Shown: in pieces, positions 10,131-20,429 of the stretch
Numbering within the stretch: position 1 is the first letter of the stretch
Layout: each line of letters starts with the position of its first letter
Assembly (NCBI GenBank): GCA_003552345.1
Contig: PULM01000091.1
Coordinates: forward strand, 1-41,526
Length of the DNA stretch: 41,526 bases
Origin: Ectothiorhodospiraceae bacterium
Lineage (GTDB): Bacteria > Pseudomonadota > Gammaproteobacteria > Nitrococcales > Halorhodospiraceae
Reading direction: 5' to 3'
Made by a program: the position numbers and the translations under genes
The notes under the pieces: model-generated
What the model saw: the letters and a program-made list of their open reading frames with translations, nothing else
The model's database searches: none
Told to the model about the DNA's origin: nothing

Positions 10131-10901
10131 TCAGGGGTGCTCACCGCTGCAGATGCGTTGAATGACTGCGGCCACCGCCTCCGGGGCCTCGGCGTGGCAG
10201 TTATGCCCGACGCCGTCGATTTTGACAACCGTCAGCCCCTGGGTTTGCGTGGCCAGGTCGTCGGCGATGGCCGAGAACTTCTGATCCCGCGCGCCGGCGA
10301 TGTAGGCGCTGGGTGCCGGGAGGCGGCGCAGCGCCGGGCGCAGGTCCGGCTGCCCGGCCAGGCTGGCAGCGCGCAGGGTCGCGGCCAGGTGTTGGGGGTC
10401 GTGTCCGGCCCGGCGCTGGATCAGGGCCCGGCGACGCGCCTCGCTCAGGTCGGCGAAGACCGGTTGGCGGTACCAGGCGTCCAGGTTCTCCAGCCATGAG
10501 CCGGTGCTCAGGCGCCGTGCCCAGGCATCATCGTGGCGACGCCGCTGCGCCCTTGCCGAGGCATCCTGCAGCCCCGGGTGGGCGCCCTCAAGGATCAGCG
10601 CGCTGATCCGCTGCGGATGCCGTTCGGCGAGCGCGAGGGCCAGGCGGCCGCCGAGGGAGTAGCCGACCAGGGCGAAGCGCGGCGGCAAGTCGGAGGCCAG
10701 GCGCGCCCAGAGCGCGTCGGCCAGCGCCTCGAAGGTCTCGCCCGGCGGGGGGGCGCCGTCGTGGCCGGGCAGCGCCGGCGTCCGGCAGCGCAGCCCTGGG
10801 CCCAGGGCCTGGGCGACCGGCTGCCACTCCTGCGGGTCACCGAGGAAACCGTGCAGGCAGACGACCTCTGCGGTGTTGGTGGCCTGCGGCGAACACGCCA
10901 T
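10131..10901 (-). CDS. menH: 2-succinyl-6-hydroxy-2,4-cyclohexadiene-1-carboxylate synthase (alpha/beta hydrolase)
   Basis: [52 protein letters not shown]; sits between menD and menB. Confidence 0.92.
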   Translation of the reverse strand: MACSPQATNTAEVVCLHGFLGDPQEWQPVAQALGPGLRCRTPALPGHDGAPPPGETFEALADALWARLASDLPPRFALVGYSLGGRLALALAERHPQRISALILEGAHPGLQDASARAQRRRHDDAWARRLSTGSWLENLDAWYRQPVFADLSEARRRALIQRRAGHDPQHLAATLRAASLAGQPDLRPALRRLPAPSAYIAGARDQKFSAIADDLATQTQGLTVVKIDGVGHNCHAEAPEAVAAVIQRICSGEHP

Positions 10902-10904
10902 CGC

Positions 10905-12578
10905 TCAGAGCGCCTGGAGCGTTCGGAATAGCCCGGCCATCTGCTCGCTGCCGCCGCCCGGTGGGCAGGCCACCTCGATGAGGCTGCCGCCGGGCTGCCG
11001 GCACGCCTGGAGGTACGCGGTCTCAAGCTGATCACCATCGCTGCAGCACCAGTAGGGCAGGTGGAACTGCTCGGCCGCGTTGGCGAACCCGAGGCCGTGG
11101 GGCATGCGAAACAGGCGCCGATGGGCATCGCCCCCCTCATCGCGGGCCGGCAGCAGATCGAAGATGCCGCCACCGTCGTTATTGAACACCACCACCACAC
11201 AGGTGTGCCGCGCTGCGCCAAGCAGGGCGAGGCTGTTCAGATCGTGGAGGGCCGACAGGTCGCCGATCACCAGCGTGACGCCGTCGCGGTGGTGGTGGGC
11301 GAAACCGGCGGCGGTGGCGATCAGCCCATCGATCCCGCTGACGCCGCGCTGCGTGACGCAGGGGTTGCCGTGGGCGGGCGCGGCGAAGAGGTCGAAGACC
11401 CGGATCGGTAGGCTGTTGCCCGGGAACAGCGCCATGCCCGGCGGTAGGCCCCGGCTGATGCGTTCGGCGGCAGCAGGCTCGGCGAAGGGGGCGGCTGCCA
11501 GTGCTGTGCGGCACGCCGCAGCCACTTGCTCCCGGGCCTCAGCCAGTCCGGGCAGTGGCGGCTGTGCCGCGGTGGGCTGCAGGGCGCGGCAGGCGGCGGC
11601 GATGTCCGCCTGCACGGTGGTCGCCTGCCAGTCGGGATCCATGTCCTCGTCGCCGGCGCTGATCAGCCACCGCCGCGGTGCGTGGCGAGCCAGCCATGCG
11701 GGCAGGCGGCGGCCGGTGAGACGCCCCCCGAACTGGACCACCTGGCGGGCCTGGGCCAGCGCCTGGTCCCCGCCGCGGGTGGCAAGCAGCAGCTCCGCGG
11801 CGCCGACGATGCACGGGTGGGCATGCAGGCGCAGCTGGCTGCCCACGTCGGCGAGGACCGGGATGTTGGCGGCGGCGGCCGTCTCCAGCACGGCCTGTGC
11901 CTCGTCGTCGCGCAACTCGCCGGCGATGAATAGCTGCGGCGGCTGCGCCGCCCCGAGCGCCGGCACGGCACTGCGCGGCGGTGGGGTGGGCGGCCGAGGT
12001 GGGGGCGGTGCGGGGTGCTCCGTGCCGCCGTAGAGGGGTTCACGCAGGGGCACGTTCAGATGAACGGGGCCGTTGGCCCCGGCTGCGGTGGCCGTGGCCA
12101 GCGTGGCATCCAGGCGCCGGTTCAGCCAGGCGCCGCATAGCCCGGTCTCGGGGGCCGGCAGCGCCAGGGTCGTCCGCACCAGCGGGGCGAAGAGGCCCTC
12201 CTGGGGCAGGGCCTGGTTGGCGCCACAGTGGTGCAGTTCCGGGGGGCGGTCGGCGGTGATGACGACCAGTGGCAGCCGGCTCTGCCGCGCCTCGGCCACC
12301 GCCGGGTGGAGGGTGGGGACCGCCGTCCCGGAGGTGGTGATGACGGCCACCGGGCGGCGGCTGGCACGGACCAGGCCGAGGGCGTAGAAGGCCAGGCCCC
12401 GCTCATCGAAGTGGGTGTGTACCGTCAGGTCGCCGCCGCCGTCGGCCCGCCGGGCGGCGGCGAGGGCCAGCGGGGCGCTGCGGCTGCCCGGCGCGATGCA
12501 GCAGTCACGCACCCCGTGGGCGTGGAGGCGATCGAGGAGGCTGCCGGCCCAGGTGGCGTTGAGATCCTCGGTGCGCAC
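10905..12578 (-). CDS. menD: 2-succinyl-5-enolpyruvyl-6-hydroxy-3-cyclohexene-1-carboxylate synthase
   Basis: ThDP enzyme: CCIAPGSRSAPLALAA, HTHFDERGLAFYALGL, ITTSGTAVPTLHPAVAEA, VIGDLSALHDLNSLAL, FNNDGGGIFDLLP. GTG start at 12578 after a G-rich SD. Confidence 0.94.
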   Translation of the reverse strand: MRTEDLNATWAGSLLDRLHAHGVRDCCIAPGSRSAPLALAAARRADGGGDLTVHTHFDERGLAFYALGLVRASRRPVAVITTSGTAVPTLHPAVAEARQSRLPLVVITADRPPELHHCGANQALPQEGLFAPLVRTTLALPAPETGLCGAWLNRRLDATLATATAAGANGPVHLNVPLREPLYGGTEHPAPPPPRPPTPPPRSAVPALGAAQPPQLFIAGELRDDEAQAVLETAAAANIPVLADVGSQLRLHAHPCIVGAAELLLATRGGDQALAQARQVVQFGGRLTGRRLPAWLARHAPRRWLISAGDEDMDPDWQATTVQADIAAACRALQPTAAQPPLPGLAEAREQVAAACRTALAAAPFAEPAAAERISRGLPPGMALFPGNSLPIRVFDLFAAPAHGNPCVTQRGVSGIDGLIATAAGFAHHHRDGVTLVIGDLSALHDLNSLALLGAARHTCVVVVFNNDGGGIFDLLPARDEGGDAHRRLFRMPHGLGFANAAEQFHLPYWCCSDGDQLETAYLQACRQPGGSLIEVACPPGGGSEQMAGLFRTLQAL

Positions 12579-12592
12579 GCTCCCCCCCCGGG

Positions 12593-14008
12593 CTAGTCCT
12601 GAACCGCGGAGAGGAACGACTCGATCTTCGCCTCCAGCTCCTGCCATTCGGCCTCGGCCTCGGAGCCCTGGACGATGCCCACGCCGGAGTAGCACCAGGC
12701 CCGCTCGCCGGCGACCAGGGCCGAGCGGATCGCCACGGCGAGTTCTGCGGCGTCGCCGGAGAGCCGACCGATTACGCCGCTGTACCAGCCGCGGCGGAAC
12801 CCCTCCTGGCGGCGGATCAGGTCCTGGGCGCGGCGGCGCGGGAAGCCGCAGACGGCCGGGGTCGGGTGGAGGGCATCAAGCAGCTGGTGGTCGCCCACCC
12901 CGGGACGCAGGGTCGCCTGGATGGGCAGGCGCCGGTGCTGGATCCGGTCCAGCTTGAGCACCTCGGCCTCGGCCGGGGCGTCGATGCGGATCGCCCACGG
13001 CTCAAGCTCCCCGCGGATGTAGCGGGTGACCCAGGCGTGTTCGCGCACCAGCTTGGAGTCTTCGCGCAGGGAGGTCTCCAGGGCGGCGTCCTCGGCCGCG
13101 GTGGCGCCGCGGCGCACGGTGCCGGCCAGGGACTCGGTCTGTACCGAGCGCCCCTTGCGGTAGAACAGCCGCTCCGGCGAGCAGCCCATGAAGATTCGCC
13201 CGGCGTGCTCGATGGCGAAGCAGTAACTGCCGTCGGTGATCGCCGACCAGCGACGCAGCGTGGTGAAGGCCGTCAGGGGGCGGTCAAGCCGGAGGGCGAC
13301 CTGGCGGGCCAGCACCGCCTTGTGCACGTGGCCCTGGCGGATGTCCCGCAGGATGGCCTCGATGCGGCGACTGAACTGCCCGAAATCCAGATCCTCGGCA
13401 CGATCGGTGACCTGCGCGGATCGATGCAGGGAATCGGTGGCCGGACTCAGGTCGCCGAGCAGTTCGATGACCTCTTCGCGGCGGCTGAGCAGTTCCTCGC
13501 TGGTCTCGGCGTAGACGTTCACACTCAGCTGCTGTCCGGCACTGCTGCCCTGCAGCTCCACGGCCGGGAGCAGCGCCAGACTGGCCGGAAACCCCTGCCA
13601 CTCGCCACCACCGGCCTGCCCGTCGAAGGAGAAGCCGCACAGCAGGTGGACGCCGTACTGCCGCGCCAGGCTCTGGGCGCGACGAAGCAGGGTGGGGTGG
13701 TCGTCCGGGCTGTCGGCCGTGTACTGCCAAGCCGCGCCGATACCGGCCAGGCGGAGGTGACCGCTGCGGTCCTGCCAGTAACAGCGCGGCGCCAGCGGGT
13801 TGGCCTCCAGCCAGGCCAGGGGGTCCACTTCCGGGACGGGGACGCTGGCGCGGAGCAGCCCGGGTTCCCGAAACCGCCACTGGCGCACCTGATCCAGCAG
13901 CTGCGCTACGGCCTGCTCGGCAGGTCCGTCCGCTGTGGCTCGACGGTGGCCGGCATCACCGCTGGGCGAGGTGTCCGGCGCGTTGGCACGTTGCAGGCTG
14001 TGAGGCAT
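12593..14008 (-). CDS. menF: isochorismate synthase
   Basis: Chorismate-binding family: GHVHKAVLARQVALRL, FMGCSPERLFYRKGRSVQTESLAGTVRRG, LHPTPAVCGFPRRRAQDLI, SGVGIVQGSEAEAEWQELEAK. Start taken at MPHSLQR. Confidence 0.93.
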   Translation of the reverse strand: MPHSLQRANAPDTSPSGDAGHRRATADGPAEQAVAQLLDQVRQWRFREPGLLRASVPVPEVDPLAWLEANPLAPRCYWQDRSGHLRLAGIGAAWQYTADSPDDHPTLLRRAQSLARQYGVHLLCGFSFDGQAGGGEWQGFPASLALLPAVELQGSSAGQQLSVNVYAETSEELLSRREEVIELLGDLSPATDSLHRSAQVTDRAEDLDFGQFSRRIEAILRDIRQGHVHKAVLARQVALRLDRPLTAFTTLRRWSAITDGSYCFAIEHAGRIFMGCSPERLFYRKGRSVQTESLAGTVRRGATAAEDAALETSLREDSKLVREHAWVTRYIRGELEPWAIRIDAPAEAEVLKLDRIQHRRLPIQATLRPGVGDHQLLDALHPTPAVCGFPRRRAQDLIRRQEGFRRGWYSGVIGRLSGDAAELAVAIRSALVAGERAWCYSGVGIVQGSEAEAEWQELEAKIESFLSAVQD

Positions 14009-14157
14009 TGCGATCCAGGGTTGGTGGTGCTGTGCCCGGCACGGATCAGGCTGTGGCACAGGGGTTATACACTACCGCAACGCGCCCTCGCGCGCACGCA
14101 CGGGGTGTGCGGTTGGCAGTGTTGCAGCGGACCGAGCCGCGACCGGGTGGCCGCGGC

Positions 14158-15756
14158 TCAGCGGCCGCGGATGAAGCGGCCGGTGAGCGCCTCGATGCCG
14201 GCAATGCGCTCGACGACAGCCTGCAGGCGCTCATCGGTGTGCAGGGATTCTTGGGTGACCCGATCGGCTACCCCCTCGATGCTCGAGACGCTGCGCGCGA
14301 TCTCCTGCGCGGTGGCCCCCTGCTGCTCGGTGGCGGTGGCGATCTGTCCGGCCATCTCACGGATCTCGTCCACGGCGGCCTGGATCTCCCGCAGCGAACC
14401 ACTCGAGTCGTCGGCATGGGCCAGTGTCTGCTCGGCGCGGCTGCGGCTCTCGCGCATGGCCTCGACGGCCGCCGCCGATCCGTTCTGCAGGGAGTCGATG
14501 ATGCCGTCGATCTCGCGGGTCGACTCCGCCGTCTGGCCGGCCAGCTTGCGCACCTCCTCGGCCACGACCGTGAAGCTGCGCCCGGCCTCGCCGGCGCGGG
14601 CCGATTCCACCGAGGCGTTGAGCGCCAGCAGGTGGGTCTGCTTGGTGATCTTACCAATCAGGGTGGCCGCCCGGCCGATGCGCTCCGCCTCGCCGTTGAC
14701 CCGCTCGATGGTGGCGGCGGCGTTCTCGATGTCCTGGACCAGCGAGCGCACCGCCGCGGTGCTCTGTTCCACGGTCTGTCGGCCGCGCTCGGTCTGTTGC
14801 CCGGCCCGCTCGGTGGCGTCGGCGGTGGCCGAGGCGTTCTCGGCCACCTCGCGGACCGTGGCGCTCATCTGCTCCATGGCGGTGGCCACGCTACGGGTCT
14901 CGTCGCTCTGCTGCTGGGCCTCGTCGCGCACCGCCTGCATCGACTGGCGGGCGGTGCCCGCCTCCGCCGAGAGGCGGTGCGCGTCATCCCCCAAGCGCTT
15001 GGCGATGGCCTGGGTCTCGGAGGAGAGGTGCCTGAGGGCCAGCTCGATCGAGGCCCCGTCGTGGCGACGGCCGAGGTAGATCTCCTCGCCGAGGGGGTCG
15101 TCGAGCAGATCGCGTGCCTTGCTGCGCGCCCGGCGCAGCTGACCGAGCAGCGGCAGGCTGGCGCCAGTGTAGGCGGCGAGGCCGGCGATGCCGAGCGACA
15201 GCTGGAGCCCGGTGCTCACCGGTAGCAGGGTGGCAAGGACGACGCCGAGCAGTGCGGCCAGGGCGCCGCCGAGCAGCCAGATGCCGCTGCCCGGGCGGCG
15301 ACGGCCGAGGAGCCCGGCGGGCAAGGGGCCCTTGTCCGGCTCCACGGCGCGCAGGTGACGATAGGCCCGTTCGGCCCGCTCGATCACCGTCTCGTCTCCG
15401 ATCTGCTGGCGCACCGACTGGATCTCGGTGATGTTGCCTGCGTCATCGCGGATCGGTGTTGCGTAGGCGTGGACCCAATAGTGGTCGCCGTTCTTGCAAC
15501 GGTTCTTGACCACGCCCATCCACGGTTGCCCGGCTTGCAGACGCTGCCACATCTGCTCGAAGACCACCCGCGGCATGTCCGGATGGCGGATGACGTTGTG
15601 GGGTTGTCCGATCAACTCATCGGGTTGATAGCCGCTGATGCGGACGAAGTCTTCGTTGATGTAGCGGATCCGTCCGCGGGAGTCGGTGGTCGACAGGATG
15701 TTGGCGTCGTCCCAGACGGCAACGCGTCGTTGCGTAACCGGTTCGTTGACTCGCAA
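14158..15756 (-). CDS. Aer-like methyl-accepting chemotaxis protein with N-terminal PAS domain
   Basis: NEPVTQRRV...[51 protein letters not shown] (Aer PAS), TM segment pair, MCP signal tip [37 protein letters not shown]. Probable TTG start at 15756 preceded by GGGGGAG. Confidence 0.9.
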   Translation of the reverse strand: MRVNEPVTQRRVAVWDDANILSTTDSRGRIRYINEDFVRISGYQPDELIGQPHNVIRHPDMPRVVFEQMWQRLQAGQPWMGVVKNRCKNGDHYWVHAYATPIRDDAGNITEIQSVRQQIGDETVIERAERAYRHLRAVEPDKGPLPAGLLGRRRPGSGIWLLGGALAALLGVVLATLLPVSTGLQLSLGIAGLAAYTGASLPLLGQLRRARSKARDLLDDPLGEEIYLGRRHDGASIELALRHLSSETQAIAKRLGDDAHRLSAEAGTARQSMQAVRDEAQQQSDETRSVATAMEQMSATVREVAENASATADATERAGQQTERGRQTVEQSTAAVRSLVQDIENAAATIERVNGEAERIGRAATLIGKITKQTHLLALNASVESARAGEAGRSFTVVAEEVRKLAGQTAESTREIDGIIDSLQNGSAAAVEAMRESRSRAEQTLAHADDSSGSLREIQAAVDEIREMAGQIATATEQQGATAQEIARSVSSIEGVADRVTQESLHTDERLQAVVERIAGIEALTGRFIRGR

Positions 15757-15988
15757 CGCGGTGGCCCTCCCCCTAAATGACTGCCGGCCGCGCTCAGACG
15801 GCTGGTTGGTATATGATGATGGAGCGTACGGTTTTTCGCCATAGAAGTCACACCTGCACGGATCCGCGGCACTCCGGTGCCGGCCAGGGGTTGGGCTGCC
15901 AGCGGCTCCGGCGCTACAGTACAACCTTCGGGGGACGGACCCTGCGTGGCTGTGGATCGCTCGTTCCCGCACTGCTGAGGGTGCTCGT

Positions 15989-17560
15989 TTGCCCAGATCG
16001 AATCGTGAGACCGATCCGGACGATTTACTCGCCCGGGCCGCCGAGAGCCTCGGCCTGGGTGCCTGGCGCATTGACCTGCAGACCGAGCAGATCGTGCTAT
16101 GTCCCCGCGCCCGGGCCCTGTTCGGCCTGGCCGATGGTGCCCCCCGACCGGCCCGCGAGGGCCTCCAGCGCTACATCCCCGAGCACCGTGAGCGGCTGCA
16201 GGAGGCGTTTCGCCGCTGCATCGACCAGGGCGCTGCCTACGACGTCGAGTTCCAGGCCCTGACCGCCGGTGGCGAGCGGCGCTGGCTGCGCGCGACCGGG
16301 GTGCCGCTGCGCGATGAGCAGGGCCGGATCGTGGCCGTGGCCGGGGCCCTGCTCGATATCGACGGCTACAAGGCCCGCGAGTCCGAGCAGGCCGAGGCGC
16401 GGGTGGCGGCCGAACGCACGGACCGGGCCAAGTCGGAGTTCCTCTCGGCCATGAGCCACGAGCTGCGCACGCCGCTTAACGCCATCGTCGGCTTCGCGCA
16501 GCTGCTCTACGCCGACGAGGATTTGGATGCACCCACCCGCAGCGAATATCTGCGCCATATCCTTAGCGCCGGCTGGCATCTGCGTGATCTGGTCGGTGAC
16601 ATCCTGGATCTGGCACGGATCGAGGCCGGTCGCGCGTCACTGACGCCGGAGACCGTGCGCATCCCCGATCTGCTGCAGGACTGCCTGCGCCTGGTGCGCG
16701 ATCAGGCCGCGGATCACAGCGTCAGTCTGCGCCTGGAGGAGTCCGGGCCTGCGGCCGGGGCCTGTGTCTGGGCAGATCGGCTGCGGCTCAAACAGGTCGT
16801 CCTCAACCTGCTGACCAATGCGATCAAGTACAACCGCGAGGGCGGCTCGGTGGTCCTCAGCTACGGTCGCAACGATGCCGGGCAGGTGTGGGTCGATGTG
16901 GCGGATACCGGGCTGGGGATCGACCCGGAACAGCGTGACGGGGTCTTCGAGACCTTCGATCGGCTCGGCCGCGAGACCGGTAGCATCGAGGGCGTGGGGA
17001 TCGGGCTGCCGCTGGCGCTGCGCCTTGCCCGCCTGATGGGGGGCGAGCTCGAGTTGCTGGAGAGTGTCCCGGATCAGGGTTCACGGTTTCGGCTGAGCCT
17101 GCCCGGCATCGAGGCCGACGGCTGGGACCGGCACCGCTCGCCCAGCCTCGACCCACAGCTGATCGAGGAGCGCGAGGACGACCCGCCGCTACGCCTGCTG
17201 GCGGTGGAGGACAACCGGGTCAACATGCTGCTGCTCAGCGGGCTGGTGGCCAAGCGCCAGGGCGTGGAGCTGGTCGAGGCCTTCGATGGAAGCACGGGGC
17301 TGGAGCTGGCGCAGCGGGTGCAGCCGGATCTGATCCTGCTCGACATGCACCTGCCGGATACCGATGGCTTCGCCCTGGCCCGCCAGTTGCGGGCGGATCC
17401 GGCGTTGCGCCCGGTGCCGCTGGTGGCGCTCAGTGCCGATGCCAGCGACGAGGTCCGCCGCCGGGCTCTGGACGAGGAGGGTTTCAACGACTATATCGTC
17501 AAGCCCTTTGAGCTGGAGCAGCTCGATGCGCTGATCCGTGAGGTCCGGCTGAGCCGTTAG
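15989..17560 (+). CDS. PAS hybrid sensor histidine kinase with C-terminal receiver domain
   Basis: H-box [24 protein letters not shown]-box [11 protein letters not shown]-boxes DTGLGID / [18 protein letters not shown], receiver [11 protein letters not shown]...[15 protein letters not shown]...VALSAD...YIVKPF. TTG start predicted. Confidence 0.92.
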   Translation: MPRSNRETDPDDLLARAAESLGLGAWRIDLQTEQIVLCPRARALFGLADGAPRPAREGLQRYIPEHRERLQEAFRRCIDQGAAYDVEFQALTAGGERRWLRATGVPLRDEQGRIVAVAGALLDIDGYKARESEQAEARVAAERTDRAKSEFLSAMSHELRTPLNAIVGFAQLLYADEDLDAPTRSEYLRHILSAGWHLRDLVGDILDLARIEAGRASLTPETVRIPDLLQDCLRLVRDQAADHSVSLRLEESGPAAGACVWADRLRLKQVVLNLLTNAIKYNREGGSVVLSYGRNDAGQVWVDVADTGLGIDPEQRDGVFETFDRLGRETGSIEGVGIGLPLALRLARLMGGELELLESVPDQGSRFRLSLPGIEADGWDRHRSPSLDPQLIEEREDDPPLRLLAVEDNRVNMLLLSGLVAKRQGVELVEAFDGSTGLELAQRVQPDLILLDMHLPDTDGFALARQLRADPALRPVPLVALSADASDEVRRRALDEEGFNDYIVKPFELEQLDALIREVRLSR

Positions 17561-17598
17561 CCGGGGGCCGGGGGCAGGAGACCGCGACCACCTACTGT

Positions 17599-18012
17599 CT
17601 GACCCTCTTCGTCACCGAGGCGATGCGGGTGACGGTCGGGCGCCTGGGGGTGGTGACCATCCCCGCCGGCTGGTGGGTGTATACCGGCAGTGCCCGGCGC
17701 AATATGGATGCCCGCATCGCCCGTCATCTGCGCCGGCATAAGCCGCGGCGCTGGCATCTGGACTATCTGACCGGCGATCCACGGGTCGTGGTGGTCTCGG
17801 TTACCCGGCACGCCGAGGCCGAGTGTCTACGCAACCAGCGCAACGGCGGTATAGCGTTGGTGCCGGGTTTCGGTGCCAGCGACTGTGCGGCCGGATGCGG
17901 TAGCCACCTGCGCTGGCTCGAAGCGGCGCGGGCACCGGCCGCGACGCGGCCCGGCGGCCCGGTCGCCGGCCTTCCCTGCCCATCCAGTAAAGAGGACCCG
18001 CATGTACGTTGA
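17599..18012 (+). CDS. DUF123 / GIY-YIG-like protein (start uncertain: CTG 17599 or ATG 17623)
   Basis: VGRLGVVTIPAGWWVYTGSARRNMDARIARHLRRHKPRRWHLDYLTGD...ECLRNQRNGGIALVPGFGASDCAAGCGSHL matches the DUF123 pattern. Open frame begins at 17542; no ATG/GTG/TTG between 17542 and 17623. Confidence 0.78.
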   Translation: MTLFVTEAMRVTVGRLGVVTIPAGWWVYTGSARRNMDARIARHLRRHKPRRWHLDYLTGDPRVVVVSVTRHAEAECLRNQRNGGIALVPGFGASDCAAGCGSHLRWLEAARAPAATRPGGPVAGLPCPSSKEDPHVR

Positions 18013-18598
18013 TCCCCTACCCCTGAGCGCCTACCCCTGGTACCTGCGCCCCTGGTTCTGGTGGCAGCGCCGGCGCACCGGTGCGGTGGTCGAGCCCGTG
18101 CGCCTGTGGGCGCGCCGTCCGCGGTTGCTGGCGCCGCTGATGCTCCTCACGGCTGCCTTCGAGCGCCGCCGCGCGGGTCTCGAGCCGGTGCTGCGTGCCT
18201 GGGTGGCACTGCGCGTGGGGCAGATCAACGAGTGCCCGTTCACGGTTGATCAGAGCGCCCACAGCCTCCATCGACAGGGCGTGGCCTGGGAGAAGATCCG
18301 CGCGGCGGCCGACTGGGCCGACGCGGAGGGCTTCACCAGCCGAGAGCGGGTGGTGCTCGGCTACATCGAGGCCGTCACCCGCAGCGAGACCCCGGTCAGC
18401 GCCGATGTGGTCGGGGCGGTGAAGCGCCACCTTGATGACGAGGCCCTGATCGAACTCACCGGGCTGGCGGCGTTCCACAACATGACGACCAAGTTCAACA
18501 ACGCCCTTGATGTTGAGCCGCAGGGGCTGTGTACGCTGACCGTCAACGATCGTGGCGAGGCGGTGGCCTGGGAGGCGAACCCGGCCCGGGGCAGATAG
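18002..18598 (+). CDS. carboxymuconolactone decarboxylase (AhpD-like) family protein
   Basis: RAWVALRVGQINECPFTVDQSAHSLHRQG...ERVVLGYIEAVTRSETPVSADVV...LIELTGLAAFHNMTTKFNNALDV; ATG at 18002 overlaps the DUF123 frame. Confidence 0.85.
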   Translation: MYVDPLPLSAYPWYLRPWFWWQRRRTGAVVEPVRLWARRPRLLAPLMLLTAAFERRRAGLEPVLRAWVALRVGQINECPFTVDQSAHSLHRQGVAWEKIRAAADWADAEGFTSRERVVLGYIEAVTRSETPVSADVVGAVKRHLDDEALIELTGLAAFHNMTTKFNNALDVEPQGLCTLTVNDRGEAVAWEANPARGR

Positions 18599-18641
18599 GG
18601 TATTCTGCCAGGAGTGTGGTTTGGTGCGACGAGGAGGTCCC

Positions 18642-20429
18642 GTGAGCACGCTCGATCAGGCCCTGATTGGCAACTGTGCCTTCGCCGCCCTGGTCAACCG
18701 CCAGGTCGAGATCACCTGGGCGTGCATGCCCCGCTTCGATGGTGATCCGGTGTTCTGTTCCTTGCTTGGCGATCCCGCCGCCGGGGCCGGCGCCGGGCGC
18801 TTTGCCATCGAGCTTGAGGGGCTGGCGCGCACCGAGCAGTGGTACGAGCGCAACACCGCCATCGTGGTCACGCGGCTCTACGATCACCAGGGCGGGGTGG
18901 TGGAGGTGACCGACTTCGCCCCGCGCTTCGAGCAGTACGGCCGGACCTTCCGCCCGGTGGAGCTGATCCGGCAGGTGCGCCGGGTAGCCGGCTCGCCCCT
19001 GATCCGGCTGGTGGTCCGACCGGTGTTCGATCACGGCCGTTCGCTACCGAGCATCACCCAGGGCAGCAACCATGTGCGTTACGTGGGCCCCGGCCAGGTC
19101 CTGCGCCTGACCACCGACGCCTCGCTGACCGCGGTCCAGGACGAGACCCCGTTCATCCTCGAGGACGATCTCACCCTCGTCTTCGGCCCCGATGAGACCC
19201 TGCCCCTGTCGCCCCACGAGACGGGCTATCAGTTCTACGAGCACACCTGCACCTACTGGCAGGAGTGGGTGCGTAATCTGGCCATTCCCTTCGAGTGGCA
19301 GGAGGCGGTGATCCGGGCGGCGATCACGCTCAAGCTCAACACCTATGAGGATACCGGGGCGGTGATCGCCGCGGTGACCACCTCCATCCCCGAGGCGCCG
19401 GACACCGGCCGCAACTGGGACTACCGCTACTGCTGGCTGCGCGACGCCTACTTCGTCATCAATGCCCTCAACCGGCTGGGGGCGACCAAGACGATGGAGC
19501 ACTACGTGCGCTTCATCATCAACACCACCGCCGGGATCGAGGGCCGCTCCCTGCGTCCGGTCTATCGCATCAACGGCCGCGACGACCTCTTCGAGACCAT
19601 CGCCTACGGGCTGCCCGGTTACCGCGGGATGGGACCGGTGCGGATCGGCAACCAGGCCTACGAGCAGCAGCAGAACGATGTCTACGGCTCGGTGATCCTG
19701 GCCACGGCGCACCTGTTCTTCGATGAGCGGCTGCGGCGTCGCGGCGATGAGGCGCTGTTCCGCCGGCTTGAGCAACTCGGCGAGCAGGCGGTGGCGGTCT
19801 ACCGCGAGCCGGATGCTGGCCCCTGGGAATTCCGTGGCTTTGAGAAGGTGCACACCTTCTCCGCAGCCATCTGCTGGGCGGCTGCGCGCAATCTGCGGGC
19901 CATCGCCGCCAAGCTGGGTCTGGTCGAGCGGGCCGATTACTGGCGCCGGCGTGCCGAGGAGATGGCCGAAACCATCCGCACCGAGGCCTGGGACGAACGG
20001 CGCAACAGCTACATGGCCAGCTTCGGTGGGCAGGACCTGGACGCCAGTCTGATGCTGCTCTACGAGTGGGGCTTTCTACGCGCCGACGACCCGCGTCTAG
20101 CCGGCACCGTGCGCGCCGTGGAGGACGAGCTGCGCCACGGCGACTTCCTGTTCCGCTACGTCCATGAGGACGATTTCGGCAAGCCGCACACGGCCTTCAC
20201 GACCTGTACCTTCTGGTACATCGATGCCCTGGCGGCCGTGGGGCGCGAGGCCGAGGCCCGTGCGCTGTTCGAGCGCCTGCTCGAGTGTCGCAACCACGTA
20301 GGGCTGCTTTCCGAGGATATCGACCCGCAAACCGGAGAGCTCTGGGGCAACTTCCCGCAGACCTACAGCATGGTCGGTCTGATCAACTCGGCCATGCGCC
20401 TGAGTCGTACTTGGGAGGAACCGCTGTGA
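18642..20429 (+). CDS. glycoside hydrolase family 15 protein (glucoamylase / trehalase-like)
   Basis: DUF5911-like N-terminus (IGNCAFAALVNRQVEITWACMPRFDGDPVF), RNWDYRYCWLRDAYFVINAL, GLINSAMRLSRTWEE. GTG start with GAGGAGG SD. Confidence 0.92.
   Translation: MSTLDQALIGNCAFAALVNRQVEITWACMPRFDGDPVFCSLLGDPAAGAGAGRFAIELEGLARTEQWYERNTAIVVTRLYDHQGGVVEVTDFAPRFEQYGRTFRPVELIRQVRRVAGSPLIRLVVRPVFDHGRSLPSITQGSNHVRYVGPGQVLRLTTDASLTAVQDETPFILEDDLTLVFGPDETLPLSPHETGYQFYEHTCTYWQEWVRNLAIPFEWQEAVIRAAITLKLNTYEDTGAVIAAVTTSIPEAPDTGRNWDYRYCWLRDAYFVINALNRLGATKTMEHYVRFIINTTAGIEGRSLRPVYRINGRDDLFETIAYGLPGYRGMGPVRIGNQAYEQQQNDVYGSVILATAHLFFDERLRRRGDEALFRRLEQLGEQAVAVYREPDAGPWEFRGFEKVHTFSAAICWAAARNLRAIAAKLGLVERADYWRRRAEEMAETIRTEAWDERRNSYMASFGGQDLDASLMLLYEWGFLRADDPRLAGTVRAVEDELRHGDFLFRYVHEDDFGKPHTAFTTCTFWYIDALAAVGREAEARALFERLLECRNHVGLLSEDIDPQTGELWGNFPQTYSMVGLINSAMRLSRTWEEPL

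Noticed and set aside
14134-14159. Possible terminator hairpin GAGCCGCG...CGCGGCTC at the MCP 3' end
   Set aside because: Stem overlaps the stop codon and is not followed by a T-tract on either strand; too weak to call.
12866-15079. 737-aa plus-strand ORF
   Set aside because: Fully antisense to menF and the MCP gene, both of which have clear protein-family motifs.
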